DNA of 64,000 nt from Paracoccus sp. MBLB3053 (GTDB lineage Bacteria > Pseudomonadota > Alphaproteobacteria > Rhodobacterales > Rhodobacteraceae), in the NCBI RefSeq assembly GCF_031822435.1, contig NZ_JAVQLW010000006.1, positions 50,071 through 114,070 of the forward strand, given 5' to 3'. The position numbers were made by a program, and so were the translations under genes. This document shows, piece by piece, positions 54,152 through 62,823 of the stretch (positions within the stretch are counted from its first letter, which is position 1; every line of letters starts with the position of its first letter). The notes under the pieces are model-generated. The model was not told where the DNA came from, made no database searches, and worked only from the letters and a program-made list of their open reading frames with translations.

Positions 54152-54804
54152 CTTCGGCCCTCCAATGCTGTCGCGGCCTTGAAGCTCTCGCCCCCTCGTC
54201 CGCTTTGGGCGGAGCCTTTCCGTCTGTTCTCTGGAAAACCTCCGTGTTTTCCGGAGGGCAGAGCGGGAAGGGCAAAGCCCGGCCCGTGGCCCCGGCGCGG
54301 GCGGTCATGGGTCGCGGGACCGGGGTGGTGCGGCCCGCAGCGCGTGAGCGCGAGGACACGGCCCGGTCGCGCTACGACGCGCGGCACACGCGGCGCTTGC
54401 CCATTGATCCGACCGCGCCGGGGATGCGAGGCGGACAAATCAGGAGTGGAAAGAACCGCGGCGCGGTGGTGAGCCGGGCCCTGCCCGGTCGATCCGCCGC
54501 ACCGACAATTTCCCGGCTCGGGCCGCGCCTCTGGCGCGGTCCTCATTCGATCATGAAAAGATCATCCGAGCGCTTCCGCCGCCGAAAAGGGGAGCGGGCA
54601 TTCATCAGGTTGCGCAGAAATCGACGCCTCTCATGGTCTTCTATGGTCACTGATCGCAGCGACTACGACAGGCGGGGGCAATTTGCCGCCGGTTTCGAGG
54701 TCAAACCGCTGCGAGAATCCGCCGAGGAACCGTACAAGTGGTGGTCTCGTTGCACTTATACAACTATTGCGTGCCTTCAGAAGCCATGGAAAGGAAGCCA
54801 AGCG
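54152..54804. other. Intergenic region upstream of ardC, no supported gene
   Basis: A 653-base gap, GC-rich to about 54500 and then more mixed. Several long frames exist on both strands but all are low-complexity Arg/Pro/Gly-rich. It should hold the ardC promoter. Early-transfer plasmids can have single-strand promoters here, but I see no clear one. Confidence 0.4.
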
Positions 54805-55053
54805 TTGCCACTCGACGACCAAACCCGCGCCGACATCCTCACCGGCATTACCAGCGCTGCCCGCGCGCTGAGCGACCTCGATGCCGCGCTGCATGGCCCC
54901 GATCTTGCCAATCTGCAGGGCAAGGTGGGCTCAGTGATGGCGACAGAGATCGTGCTGCTGCGCCAACTCGCCGCCAAGCTTTTCAATACCGATCTGCCGC
55001 ATGATCCGGTCCAAATCACCGAAGCTCTCGCGAAACTCTCCCTCAAAGCCTGA
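54805..55053 (+). CDS. Small hypothetical protein with TTG start
   Basis: An 82-residue helical protein (LDDQTRADILTGITSAARALSDLD, VMATEIVLLRQLAAKLFNTD, then QITEALAKLSLK). No ATG suits it: the TTG at 54805 has AAGGAAG at the right distance (54791-54797), while the only upstream ATG, at 54643, has no ribosome site and adds residues unlike the rest. It may be a coiled protein of the transfer region. Family not known. A hairpin (CCCGGC/GCCGGG near 55064-55077) follows. Confidence 0.5.
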   Translation: MPLDDQTRADILTGITSAARALSDLDAALHGPDLANLQGKVGSVMATEIVLLRQLAAKLFNTDLPHDPVQITEALAKLSLKA

Positions 55054-55150
55054 TCCCGGCCTGCCGGGGGTGGTGAAGGGTTCCTGATCGGAAGGGCCGC
55101 ACGCGGTTTGCCCTGCGCCCGCATTCGCGTCAGCACCAACCGCGCGGTAT

Positions 55151-55411
55151 TCAGGCCTGATAGCCACGCCTGCGTTTGGCGGCGGCCAGTCGCAGCAGAG
55201 CATTGATCGCTTGGCCCTCATCCGCATGCGGCTCGCTCAGATGCTGACCCGGCCTGCCGATGCGGCCCCATTGCCGCACCAGGCTGGCACCGCCGAAGAG
55301 ATCAGGCTCGACCGAGAGGCGATAGAAGCGCCGCATATTGCGGTCAGGATCGATCCGCCGCAGCACTATCTCGCGCGGAAAGACATCAATCTGATCTTCA
55401 AGATCGCGCAT
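55151..55411 (-). CDS. WGR domain protein
   Basis: An 86-residue protein that is a single WGR domain (VLRRIDPDRNMRRFYRLSVEPDLF, LVRQWGRIGRPGQHLSEPH with the Trp-Gly-Arg motif). WGR domains bind nucleic acid ends or proteins in PARP and plasmid proteins. The ATG at 55411 is preceded by GGGGAG; the longer open frame upstream is rejected because it runs through a terminator. Confidence 0.8.
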   Translation of the reverse strand: MRDLEDQIDVFPREIVLRRIDPDRNMRRFYRLSVEPDLFGGASLVRQWGRIGRPGQHLSEPHADEGQAINALLRLAAAKRRRGYQA

Positions 55412-55524
55412 CTGGATCCTGCTCCCCTCGTAGGGCCAGAATAGCAGCGGCAGGCATTTCTCGCCAAGGGCCTGAAATCCTTCCCTTACATTTTGGGTGC
55501 GGGGTAAGCGCAAGCCGCGCGCGC

Positions 55525-55555
55525 AAAAAAAAAGGGCCCCGCAAGATGCGGGGCC
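55525..55555 (-). terminator. Strong intrinsic terminator downstream of parB-like gene
   Basis: On the minus strand a perfect 9-base-pair stem (GGCCCCGCA with TGCGGGGCC) and a three-base loop is followed by C and nine T residues. It lies about 109 bases past the end of the ParB-family gene and before the WGR gene. Textbook rho-independent form. Confidence 0.88.
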
Positions 55556-55663
55556 AAGGCGTGCTTCACCACGAAGCCGGGTTCCAACCTCCTTGAGAGC
55601 GGTGGCGCTCATGCGCCGCCGAACCAAGAAGGACATGGCGGGGCACTCTGCCCCGCCGCCGTT

Positions 55664-57505
55664 TCAGGACATGCCTTCGGGCAGCCAATTGGAAATGCGG
55701 CTGGCCTGTTCCTCGGTGACACCAAGCGCCTCGCGCATGGCGACGTCAGAAAAGAGGCTTTCCAACTGCGCCGCCTTCTCGGATTTTTTGAGCCTGTCGA
55801 AGGCCAATGCGCTCGGCGCATCCTCCGCAATATCCAAGAGCTCGCGCCAGATTTGCGAAAGATAGGGGCCTGAAACGCGCGAGAAGAAATTCGCGGCATT
55901 GGGCGTCCAGATCTCGCGGGTCCGGGGCTGGGTCACCTTCTCGATCAGCGCGGCAAGCTTGGCATCCCCACCCTGATATTGCGCGGCGAGAAAACGCGTG
56001 AGTTCGCCCCGGATATGTTCACTGCCTTTCTGGCGGAAAGCGCGGAAGCTTTTGGCGAGATCCCTGCCCTGCATGTCGCGGGCAGGGTGTTCCGCGAGAC
56101 GCGGATCGAGTGCATAACCCTCGGCCCCGGTGATCGGCCAGTTCGGTACTTCGCCCGGAGAAATCCCGAAAGGCTTCTGCCAATGCAGCGCATGGCTGAG
56201 TTGGAAGGCCAGCAGGTCGAGAAGAAGTTCTGGATCACGCAGCACGGCATGCTGCCTTGCGCCTTGCGCGACCCGGTCGAGATCCTCGCGCAGCTTTTGC
56301 GAGATCGGCGATTTCGGGGGCTCTTCGCGCTCATGCTGCGAAGCAATCAAAAGCCCGGCGGCGATGGCTGCCGGTTTGTCTTCCTTGCGCACCAACCCGG
56401 CACAAATCTGCACTGCGCCGCGCGGATCGACATAGAGGATCAGGCCTGAATGCGCCTCCTGCGCTGCGCTATAGCTGCCCTCGCGGATGGCTTGCAGCGC
56501 GGTCAGTTCGTCGCGGGTTGCCGCATCCAGCGTCTCGGCCTCGTCAAGTGCAGCCAGTTCATCAAAACGCGCGGCTTGGTCTGCCGAGAGCGCGCCCTCC
56601 TGCTTATAGAGCCGGGCGAATTTGCCCTCTTCGATCTGGTAGTAGCCGACATAGCTCTCGAAGCTCATCTCGACCCATTTCCAGCCCTCGCCCCGATGGT
56701 CCTCGGCAAGCTCGGCGAGCGCCGCGGCAAAAACGGTGTCGAGGATGTCCGGATCATCGAGCAAGATATCTTCGGCGAAGAGATCGCGACTGACGCGGCC
56801 TCCGTCGGCTTGATAGGCCTCCAGCCCGACAAAACATGCGCGACGGTCGCTCAGCTTCACCGCCTCGGGTTTCAGCGCTTTCCTGATCTGATGCTCGGAC
56901 CAATCCCGGCTCCTACACAATTCCAGCACTTCAAGACTGCGCGCCGCGTCCATGCTGATGGTGAAGGCCGCCGCCATGCCGAGACTGATCTCATTCGCGG
57001 CCAGGGCGGCGATTACCGCTTGCGGCAACCCCGCCAAAGCAAGGCGGCGCTGGACATGTTTCTCGCTGACGGCAAAGGCGCGGGCGATGATTGGCATCGT
57101 TGCGCCACTCTGCGCCATCTTGCCATAGGCGCGGATCTCGTCCGCCGGGTGGAGATCACGTCGCGCTGCGTTCTCCGCCAAAGCCCAAGCCTGCGCGGTA
57201 TGGGCATCGGGCGCGATCCGCACCGGCGGATTGGCGAGTTCGGGACGGGTTGCTGCCAGATCGTCGTGACGCGCGGCGAGGAATTGCAGCGCCCGCAAGC
57301 GCCGACCACCGGCGACAATCTCTATCTCGCCGGCCTCCGTCTCGATACCGGCAAGGTTCTGGATCAGACCAGCGGTCCAGATGCTCTCGGCCAGTTCCGC
57401 CACTTCGGCCTCATCGACATGCTGGCGCGGGTTGATAGTTGAAAGCACGAGTTGCGCGAGCGGAAAGCGGGCTGCGTCGGCGACGATACGGCTCTGTTCA
57501 TTCAT
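55664..57505 (-). CDS. ParB/RepB/Spo0J-family DNA-binding protein
   Basis: A 613-residue protein. The N-terminal ParB domain shows LSTINPRQHVDEAEVAELAESI and the nuclease-fold motifs EIVAGGRRLRALQFL and ENAARRDLHPADEIRAYGKM, followed by a helix-turn-helix (AFAVSEKHVQRRLALAGLP). The last 400 residues are a long acidic region unlike chromosomal ParB. This architecture is frequent in alphaproteobacterial conjugative elements as an orphan ParB. The ATG at 57505 follows AAGGA. It may bind DNA near oriT or oriV; not linked to a parA gene here. Confidence 0.82.
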   Translation of the reverse strand: MNEQSRIVADAARFPLAQLVLSTINPRQHVDEAEVAELAESIWTAGLIQNLAGIETEAGEIEIVAGGRRLRALQFLAARHDDLAATRPELANPPVRIAPDAHTAQAWALAENAARRDLHPADEIRAYGKMAQSGATMPIIARAFAVSEKHVQRRLALAGLPQAVIAALAANEISLGMAAAFTISMDAARSLEVLELCRSRDWSEHQIRKALKPEAVKLSDRRACFVGLEAYQADGGRVSRDLFAEDILLDDPDILDTVFAAALAELAEDHRGEGWKWVEMSFESYVGYYQIEEGKFARLYKQEGALSADQAARFDELAALDEAETLDAATRDELTALQAIREGSYSAAQEAHSGLILYVDPRGAVQICAGLVRKEDKPAAIAAGLLIASQHEREEPPKSPISQKLREDLDRVAQGARQHAVLRDPELLLDLLAFQLSHALHWQKPFGISPGEVPNWPITGAEGYALDPRLAEHPARDMQGRDLAKSFRAFRQKGSEHIRGELTRFLAAQYQGGDAKLAALIEKVTQPRTREIWTPNAANFFSRVSGPYLSQIWRELLDIAEDAPSALAFDRLKKSEKAAQLESLFSDVAMREALGVTEEQASRISNWLPEGMS

Positions 57506-57579
57506 TGGGACATTCCTTGTGATGTTGGAAAACATTCTGCTAGGCTTGCCCCAGCCCTTATGGGCTGAGGCGTTGGGGC

Positions 57580-57699
57580 TCAGATCGCCCCGTGCTGGAT
57601 CAGGAAGCGGCGGCCGATGCCAAAAGGATCGCCCTTCCTGAGAAGCGCCCAGGCCTCGATCCTGCGGCGCTGCATCATCTCTTTGCTGATTTCTCTCAC
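57580..57699 (-). CDS. Possible very small basic protein
   Basis: A 39-residue frame with GTG start (MREISKEMMQRRRIEAWALL then RKGDPFGIGRRFLIQHGAI) or a 32-residue one from the ATG at 57678. It is basic and helical. It lies between the ParB-family and DUF3768 genes on the same strand. The GTG has a ribosome site too close to it, so start and reality are uncertain. The remaining DNA of 57506-57762 holds the hairpin below. Confidence 0.3.
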   Translation of the reverse strand: MREISKEMMQRRRIEAWALLRKGDPFGIGRRFLIQHGAI

Positions 57700-57728
57700 C
57701 TCCCTTCCGGCGCGAGTTGCGCCTTGGT

Positions 57729-57757
57729 GTCCCGGCCCTGCCGCGCAGGGCCGGGAC
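57729..57757 (-). terminator. Strong hairpin downstream of the DUF3768 gene
   Basis: A perfect 12-base-pair stem (GTCCCGGCCCTG with its complement) and a five-base loop begins 5 bases past the DUF3768 stop on the minus strand. No T-run. Confidence 0.6.
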
Positions 57758-57762
57758 GGGGG

Positions 57763-58212
57763 TCAGTATTCGCTGGGGAAAAGCAGGGTCAGGACGCGGC
57801 GGGTCTGGGTCGCGTCCAAGGGATCGGCCGCTCCGAAACGGTAATCGGCATCGTATATATCGATCTTCCACCAGATTTTCTTGCCGCTGATGGTCAGCGC
57901 CCCGAAGGAATGATCGCCATATGGGTCGTTTTCTTCGGTGAAGCTCGCAATACCCGCGACTTCGATCTGGGCGCGGGCCATGAAGCCAAGGCCTTCAGCG
58001 GCGACACCTTGAGTGCAAACCACTTGGCCGAGCAGCTCGGGATGGCCGCCCTGAATGATCGCGGCGCGGAAGGCATCATTGGCCTTGGCGATTTCTGCGG
58101 TCTGGGCGTCGAGATCGGTTACACCGCTCTCTCCGCATTGGGTGCAAGCCTCGGGCGCGGTCAGGTCCGAGACTTCGATCTCGCCGCAGCTCTTGCATTG
58201 ATAGTGAGCCAT
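57763..58212 (-). CDS. DUF3768 domain protein with N-terminal zinc ribbon
   Basis: A 149-residue protein. The N-terminus has a Cys-x2-Cys zinc ribbon (YQCKSCGEIEVSDLTAPEACTQCG). The rest is a DUF3768 domain (IAKANDAFRAAIIQGG, ENDPYGDHSFGALTISGKKIWWKIDIYD, ending RVLTLLFPSEY). DUF3768 proteins are common on alphaproteobacterial plasmids and have no known activity. The ATG at 58212 follows GGAGG. The zinc ribbon fused to DUF3768 is less usual. Confidence 0.85.
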   Translation of the reverse strand: MAHYQCKSCGEIEVSDLTAPEACTQCGESGVTDLDAQTAEIAKANDAFRAAIIQGGHPELLGQVVCTQGVAAEGLGFMARAQIEVAGIASFTEENDPYGDHSFGALTISGKKIWWKIDIYDADYRFGAADPLDATQTRRVLTLLFPSEY

Positions 58213-58713
58213 ATCTGGCCTCCTTCGTGGTGAGGCCCCGTTCCGGTCTGTTGCCGAATAATCGGGGCGGTCTGGCAAGTGAGGTCCGCGAAGCGGCGCC
58301 TCTCTTGCCGGACTGCCTCCCGGCGAGGGCAGGAGGGGGGCCCGCGCCAGCCCGGCGACAAGGAAGAGGGGGAGGGGGATCTCCCGGCCACGCAGCTCGG
58401 CCCCCGGCCGAGACCGTGGTTGGGGACACCGCCTCTGACGCCGCTCGCCGGGCTTGCGTGGGGGAACCGGCGGTTCCCAATACGGACGCGCTTCCGCGCG
58501 GCTCAGGCAGGGATGCGGGCGTTCGGCTCGTCCGAATCCCCGCGCGTCTGACTTATCCCTGCGGCGGAATCAGAACGTCTGGGCAGAGTGGTCACCTCCC
58601 CTGCCCTGCCCTCTTCTTTCGACTTCGGTTAGGACTACTCAGAACGGTCTCGCCAAGCACGTTCCCTTTCCGTTCCAATTGCGCTAATTCATCTGCAAGG
58701 ACCGGGGGACGAC
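58213..58713. other. Intergenic region before the helicase gene
   Basis: A 501-base non-coding stretch. It includes a perfect palindrome GGGAACC-GGC-GGTTCCC at 58462-58478 and a G-rich segment near 58320-58380. It should hold the divergent promoters of the DUF3768 and helicase genes. No gene is supported. Confidence 0.45.
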
Positions 58714-60723
58714 ATGGGCTATCTGCAAAACCTCAATGCGGCACAGCGCCAGGCCGTCGAGCATGGCATGGATCCGCTGCTGATCATTGCCGGGGCGGGA
58801 TCGGGCAAGACCAACACGCTGGCCCATCGCGTCGCCCATCTTTTGAAACAGGGAGCCGATCCGCGGCGCATCCTGCTGATGACCTTCTCGCGTCGCGCCG
58901 CCGCGGAACTGACCCGGCAGGTGTCGCGGATCACCGAGAGCGTTATGGGCAGCGGCTACGCAGCCGAGGCTCTGACCTGGGCCGGCACCTTCCATGGCAT
59001 CGGCGCCCGCATCCTGCGCGATCTGGCGTTGCAGATCGGCTTGAACCCGGAATTCACCATCCATGATCGCGAGGATTCCGCTGATCTGATGAATCTTTGC
59101 CGCCATGAGCTGGGCTTCTCCAAAGCGCAGACCCGGTTTCCGGCCAAGGGCACCTGCCTGGCGATCTATTCCCGCGTGGTGAATTCCGGCGCGCCGCTCA
59201 GCGAGGTCCTGACCGATCACTTCCCTTGGTGCGCGATGTGGGAGGGTGAGTTAAAGCGCCTCTTCGGGGCCTATGTCGCGGCCAAGCAGACACAGAATGT
59301 GCTCGATTACGACGACCTGCTGCTGGCCTGGGCGCAGGTGATGGAGGATCCGGGCTTCGCCGCCCATCTCGGCGCGCTTTGGGATCATGTCCTGATCGAC
59401 GAATACCAGGACACCAACCGGATGCAGGCGCGCATCCTTCTGGCGCTGAAGCCCGAGGGGCGCGGGTTGACCGTCGTCGGCGATGACGCGCAATCGATCT
59501 ATGCTTTCCGCGCCGCGACGGTGCGCAACATCCTAGACTTCCCTGCCACCTTCACCCCACCTGCTTGCGTGGTGACGCTGGAGCGCAATTACCGTTCGAC
59601 CCAACCGATCCTGACGGCGGCCAATGCGGTGATCGCGCGCGCCTCGGAGCGGTTCACCAAGGATCTCTGGTCAGATCGGGCCTCGACCGAGAAACCACGT
59701 CTGGTGAACCTGCCGGATGAGGCGGGTCAAGCCCGCTTCATTGCCAATCAGGTTCTGGTCAATCGCGAGGGCGGCATGACGCTAAAACAGCAGGCGGTGC
59801 TGTTCCGGACCTCGAGCCATTCCGGCCAACTCGAGATCGAACTGACCCGCCGCAATATCCCCTTCGTCAAATTTGGCGGGCTGAAATTCCTTGAGGCCGC
59901 GCATGTCAAGGATCTGCTGGCCTTGCTACGCTTTGCCCAGAACCCGCGCGACCGGGTGGCCGGGTTCCGGCTGCTGCAATTGCTGCCGGGACTGGGGGCG
60001 GCGACAGCGGCGAAACTGCTGGACCGCATCGCCGCCAGCCCCGATCCTTTGGCCGCACTGACGCAGATGCCGCCGCCCGCCAAGGTGACTGGATGGGAAG
60101 ACCTTGTCTCCGTTCTTCAACCCGGCACCTGGCCCGAGGCATTGGGTCGCGCTCGGCTGTGGTACGAGCCGCATCTCGACCGCATCCACGAGGATGCCGA
60201 ATTCCGCCGCGCCGATCTGCTGCAGCTTGAGCAGATCGCATCGGCCTACCCTACGCGCGAGAAGTTCCTGACCGATGTGACGCTCGACCCGCCCGAGGCG
60301 ACCAGCGCCGAAGCCGGAGTGCCGCTGAAGGACGAGGATTACCTGATCCTCTCGACCATCCATTCCGCCAAAGGGCAGGAATGGAAGGCGGTCTTCGTGC
60401 TGAACGTGGTCGATGGCTGCATCCCCTCGGATCTCGGGACCGGACAGACCGCCGATCTCGAAGAAGAGCGGCGTCTGCTTTATGTCGCGATGACCCGGGC
60501 CAAGGATCAGCTGACCTTGGGCGTGCCCTTGCGCTTCTACGTCACCCAGCAGGCCAAGCGCGGCGACCGCCATCTTTTAGCCGCCCGCACCCGCTTTATC
60601 ACCAGCGACATGCTGGAGCATTTCGACGTTACGCGATGGTCCCCGCGACATGCGACAGAGGCCGCTGCCCCTGCCCTGGGCCGCGTCGATATCCGCGCCA
60701 GCATGCGGGATATGTGGGGGTGA
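58714..60723 (+). CDS. UvrD/Rep-type ATP-dependent DNA helicase
   Basis: A 669-residue superfamily 1A helicase. Motif I is IAGAGSGKTNTL near residues 25-36; motif Ia MTFSRRAAAEL; motif II VLIDEYQDTNRMQ near residue 226; motif III VGDDAQSIYAFRAA; and motif VI RRLLYVAMTRAKDQL. Close to UvrD in length but shorter at the end. It unwinds DNA 3' to 5' and could help plasmid replication, since RepC plasmids lack a helicase of their own, or repair. The ATG follows AAGGACC. It sits at the right edge of the transfer/maintenance block. Confidence 0.93.
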   Translation: MGYLQNLNAAQRQAVEHGMDPLLIIAGAGSGKTNTLAHRVAHLLKQGADPRRILLMTFSRRAAAELTRQVSRITESVMGSGYAAEALTWAGTFHGIGARILRDLALQIGLNPEFTIHDREDSADLMNLCRHELGFSKAQTRFPAKGTCLAIYSRVVNSGAPLSEVLTDHFPWCAMWEGELKRLFGAYVAAKQTQNVLDYDDLLLAWAQVMEDPGFAAHLGALWDHVLIDEYQDTNRMQARILLALKPEGRGLTVVGDDAQSIYAFRAATVRNILDFPATFTPPACVVTLERNYRSTQPILTAANAVIARASERFTKDLWSDRASTEKPRLVNLPDEAGQARFIANQVLVNREGGMTLKQQAVLFRTSSHSGQLEIELTRRNIPFVKFGGLKFLEAAHVKDLLALLRFAQNPRDRVAGFRLLQLLPGLGAATAAKLLDRIAASPDPLAALTQMPPPAKVTGWEDLVSVLQPGTWPEALGRARLWYEPHLDRIHEDAEFRRADLLQLEQIASAYPTREKFLTDVTLDPPEATSAEAGVPLKDEDYLILSTIHSAKGQEWKAVFVLNVVDGCIPSDLGTGQTADLEEERRLLYVAMTRAKDQLTLGVPLRFYVTQQAKRGDRHLLAARTRFITSDMLEHFDVTRWSPRHATEAAAPALGRVDIRASMRDMWG

Positions 60724-60738
60724 GGGCCCCTGCCCTTC

Positions 60739-61005
60739 TCAGCTGAAGCCCTGAGCGCCTCGGGCCAATTCCCTGCGCAGTCGCCGGTCGCGCTTCAGGT
60801 GCCATTCCCGGCTCATCGCCTCGCTTCGCGTTGGCAAGCGCTCGGCGTAGATCAGGATCCATCTTCGCCCACGCGTCGATTTGGCACCGAGCGCTGTACC
60901 GGAATTGTGCTCTGCCAGACGTCGCTCGAGATCCAGGGTCCACCCGACATAAGTGCGGTAACCATCGCTAGCGTGGCAACCGAGAACATAGGCGTAGGCC
61001 GTCAT
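60739..61005 (-). CDS. GIY-YIG nuclease family protein
   Basis: An 88-residue single GIY-YIG domain of the UPF0213/YhbQ type (AYVLGCHASDGYRTYVGWTLDLERRLAEHNSG, then WILIYAERLPTRSEAMSREWHLK). The second YIG motif is altered to YVG, as often seen. Such small proteins are putative endonucleases with little known role. Convergent with the helicase gene, 15 bases apart. Confidence 0.88.
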   Translation of the reverse strand: MTAYAYVLGCHASDGYRTYVGWTLDLERRLAEHNSGTALGAKSTRGRRWILIYAERLPTRSEAMSREWHLKRDRRLRRELARGAQGFS

Positions 61006-61014
61006 CCCCCTGCC

Positions 61015-61956
61015 CTACCCTTCTGAAGCGAGGCTGCCCGCGAAGCGCTCGGCCAGTTGCTCACGGCTAAACGTCTCGGCAACGAGGTCGACAAAAACGC
61101 GGGTCTTGGCCGGCAGCAAGGTCCGCGACACGTAGTAAAGCGAGATTGCCCCGGCATCGGCAAACCAATGCGGCAGCAACCGGATCAGGCTGCCGTTTTC
61201 CAGATCGCGCAGAACGTCGGGCACAGCCAGCAGCGCCACGCCAAGGCCCAGCTTTGCTGCCTCGCGCATGGCGGCGGGATCGTTGAGGATGATGGTGTCG
61301 GGAAGCGGTGCTGCCTTCTCGGTCCCAGCCACATTCCGCATCACCCATTGCCGCAGCCTACCCGTCCGCAGCGAGCGCATCGCTATCCCGTCCAACCGCG
61401 ACAGATCCTCGGGCTCACTTGGAAGGGTGCGACCGGCCGTGTAACCCGGCGCGGCAACCGCGATGATATGCGCGGGCGCAAGTGTGCGGGCAACCATCCC
61501 GGGCGTCAGCTCAAACCCCGCGCCGATGGCCACGTCATAGCCTTCGGCAGCCAGATCAACATGGCGGTTCTCGAAATGCCATTCCGGGCGGATCAGCGGG
61601 TGGCGGCGCATCAGTTCGGGCAGCAGCGGCAGAATGAATTCTGCACCAAATGTCGGGCTCAGGCTGACCTTCAGCACCCCGGCAGGCTCGGAGGCCCCGG
61701 AGGAGACATCGGCAATCGCCGTCTGCAATGCGTCGAGATTGCCGCCGATCGATTGCAAGAACCTTTCCCCCGCCTCGGTCAGGACCAGTTTGCGGGTAGA
61801 GCGCTGGAATAGTCGCACACCCAGATTGCGCTCCAGCATCGCGACATTGCGGCTGACGGCGGCCGGCGTTAGGGACAAGCGTCGCGCCGCTTCCGAGAAA
61901 CTCGCGGATTCAGCGCTTTTGACGAAGCTTTCCAGATTGGCGAGGGTTTCCATCAT
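61015..61956 (-). CDS. LysR-family transcriptional regulator
   Basis: A 313-residue LysR regulator of the CrgA/YafC-like branch. The winged helix reads SESASFSEAARRLSLTPAAVSRNVAMLERNLGVRLFQRSTR; the effector domain follows with LKVSLSPTFGAEFILP. The ATG at 61956 (or the adjacent one at 61953) starts the helix-turn-helix domain. It is divergent from an SDR gene with about 100 bases between, the usual layout for a regulator and its target. Confidence 0.92.
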   Translation of the reverse strand: MMETLANLESFVKSAESASFSEAARRLSLTPAAVSRNVAMLERNLGVRLFQRSTRKLVLTEAGERFLQSIGGNLDALQTAIADVSSGASEPAGVLKVSLSPTFGAEFILPLLPELMRRHPLIRPEWHFENRHVDLAAEGYDVAIGAGFELTPGMVARTLAPAHIIAVAAPGYTAGRTLPSEPEDLSRLDGIAMRSLRTGRLRQWVMRNVAGTEKAAPLPDTIILNDPAAMREAAKLGLGVALLAVPDVLRDLENGSLIRLLPHWFADAGAISLYYVSRTLLPAKTRVFVDLVAETFSREQLAERFAGSLASEG

Positions 61957-62058
61957 ACCTTCAACGATTACTTGAAGCCGAGACAAATGATTACCGGCTA
62001 ATTTGTAATAAGCAACAGGCGCATCTTCACCGCATCGAAACCCGATGGAGTGAAGACC

Positions 62059-62802
62059 ATGACCCTCACCCTTGCTGGAAAAACTGCCCTCGTCACCGGC
62101 GGCTCGCGCTCGATTGGCGCGATGATTGCGAAAAGACTGGCTGCCGATGGCGCGGCGGTCGCCCTGACCTATAGTGCCTCGCCCGAGCGCGCCGCGGAGG
62201 TCGTCGCCGAGATCGAGGCCGAGGGCGGCAAAGCCCTGGCCATCGCTGCGGATGCGGGCGATCCCGAGGCCGTCCGCGCTGCCGTGACCCGGACGATTGA
62301 GACCTTCGGCAGCATCGACATTCTCGTGAACAACGCTGGTCTCGGCCTTGGCGGTCCGATCGAGGAAATCCCTTTCGAGACCTATCAGCGCATGATCGCA
62401 GTCAATGTCACCGGAGTCTTCGTCGCGACCCAAGAGGCCGCGCGGCACATGAAACCCGGCGGGCGGATTATCCAGATCGGCTCGTCAATGACCCGCTACG
62501 CGGGTTTTCCGAACGCCTCGCTTTACACCCTGACCAAAGGCGCGATCACCGGCTTCAATCGCAGCCTTGTTCGGGATCTGGGACCGAAGGGGATCACCGT
62601 CAACACCGTCCACCCGGGCCCCACCGATACCGACATGAACCCGGCCGATGGCCCGGTTGCCAAGATCGTCGGTCCCGGCATGGCGATCGGCCGCTACGGC
62701 CAACCATCCGAGATTGCCAATGTCGTCGCCTTCCTCGCCAGCCCCGAGGCGGCTTTCGTCACCGGTGCCGAGATCGTCGCCGATGGCGGGTTAACCGCCT
62801 GA
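62059..62802 (+). CDS. Short-chain dehydrogenase/reductase (SDR)
   Basis: A 247-residue classical SDR. The NADP-binding motif TGGSRSIG is near residue 14, NNAG at about 90, the catalytic Ser in GSSMTRYAG and the Tyr-x3-Lys in YTLTKGA at about 154-158, and PGPTDTDMN near 185. These are all the family's active-site elements. It reduces or oxidises a carbonyl or alcohol; the substrate cannot be told. ATG at 62059 with GGAG before it; a GTG nine bases earlier is an alternative. Followed by an oxidoreductase gene on the same strand. Confidence 0.92.
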   Translation: MTLTLAGKTALVTGGSRSIGAMIAKRLAADGAAVALTYSASPERAAEVVAEIEAEGGKALAIAADAGDPEAVRAAVTRTIETFGSIDILVNNAGLGLGGPIEEIPFETYQRMIAVNVTGVFVATQEAARHMKPGGRIIQIGSSMTRYAGFPNASLYTLTKGAITGFNRSLVRDLGPKGITVNTVHPGPTDTDMNPADGPVAKIVGPGMAIGRYGQPSEIANVVAFLASPEAAFVTGAEIVADGGLTA

Positions 62803-62823
62803 ACCCGCAACAGGAGAGAAACC

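Noticed and set aside
54145..54804. Frames on both strands upstream of ardC
   Set aside because: Arg/Pro/Gly-rich, no ribosome sites that fit, no recognisable segment.
56450..57442. Plus-strand frame of 330 codons opposite the ParB-like gene
   Set aside because: No motif; the minus-strand frame has a complete ParB domain and ribosome site.
60739..61005. Homing endonuclease
   Set aside because: The GIY-YIG domain stands alone with no intron, intein or DNA-binding tail, matching the small YhbQ-like proteins instead.
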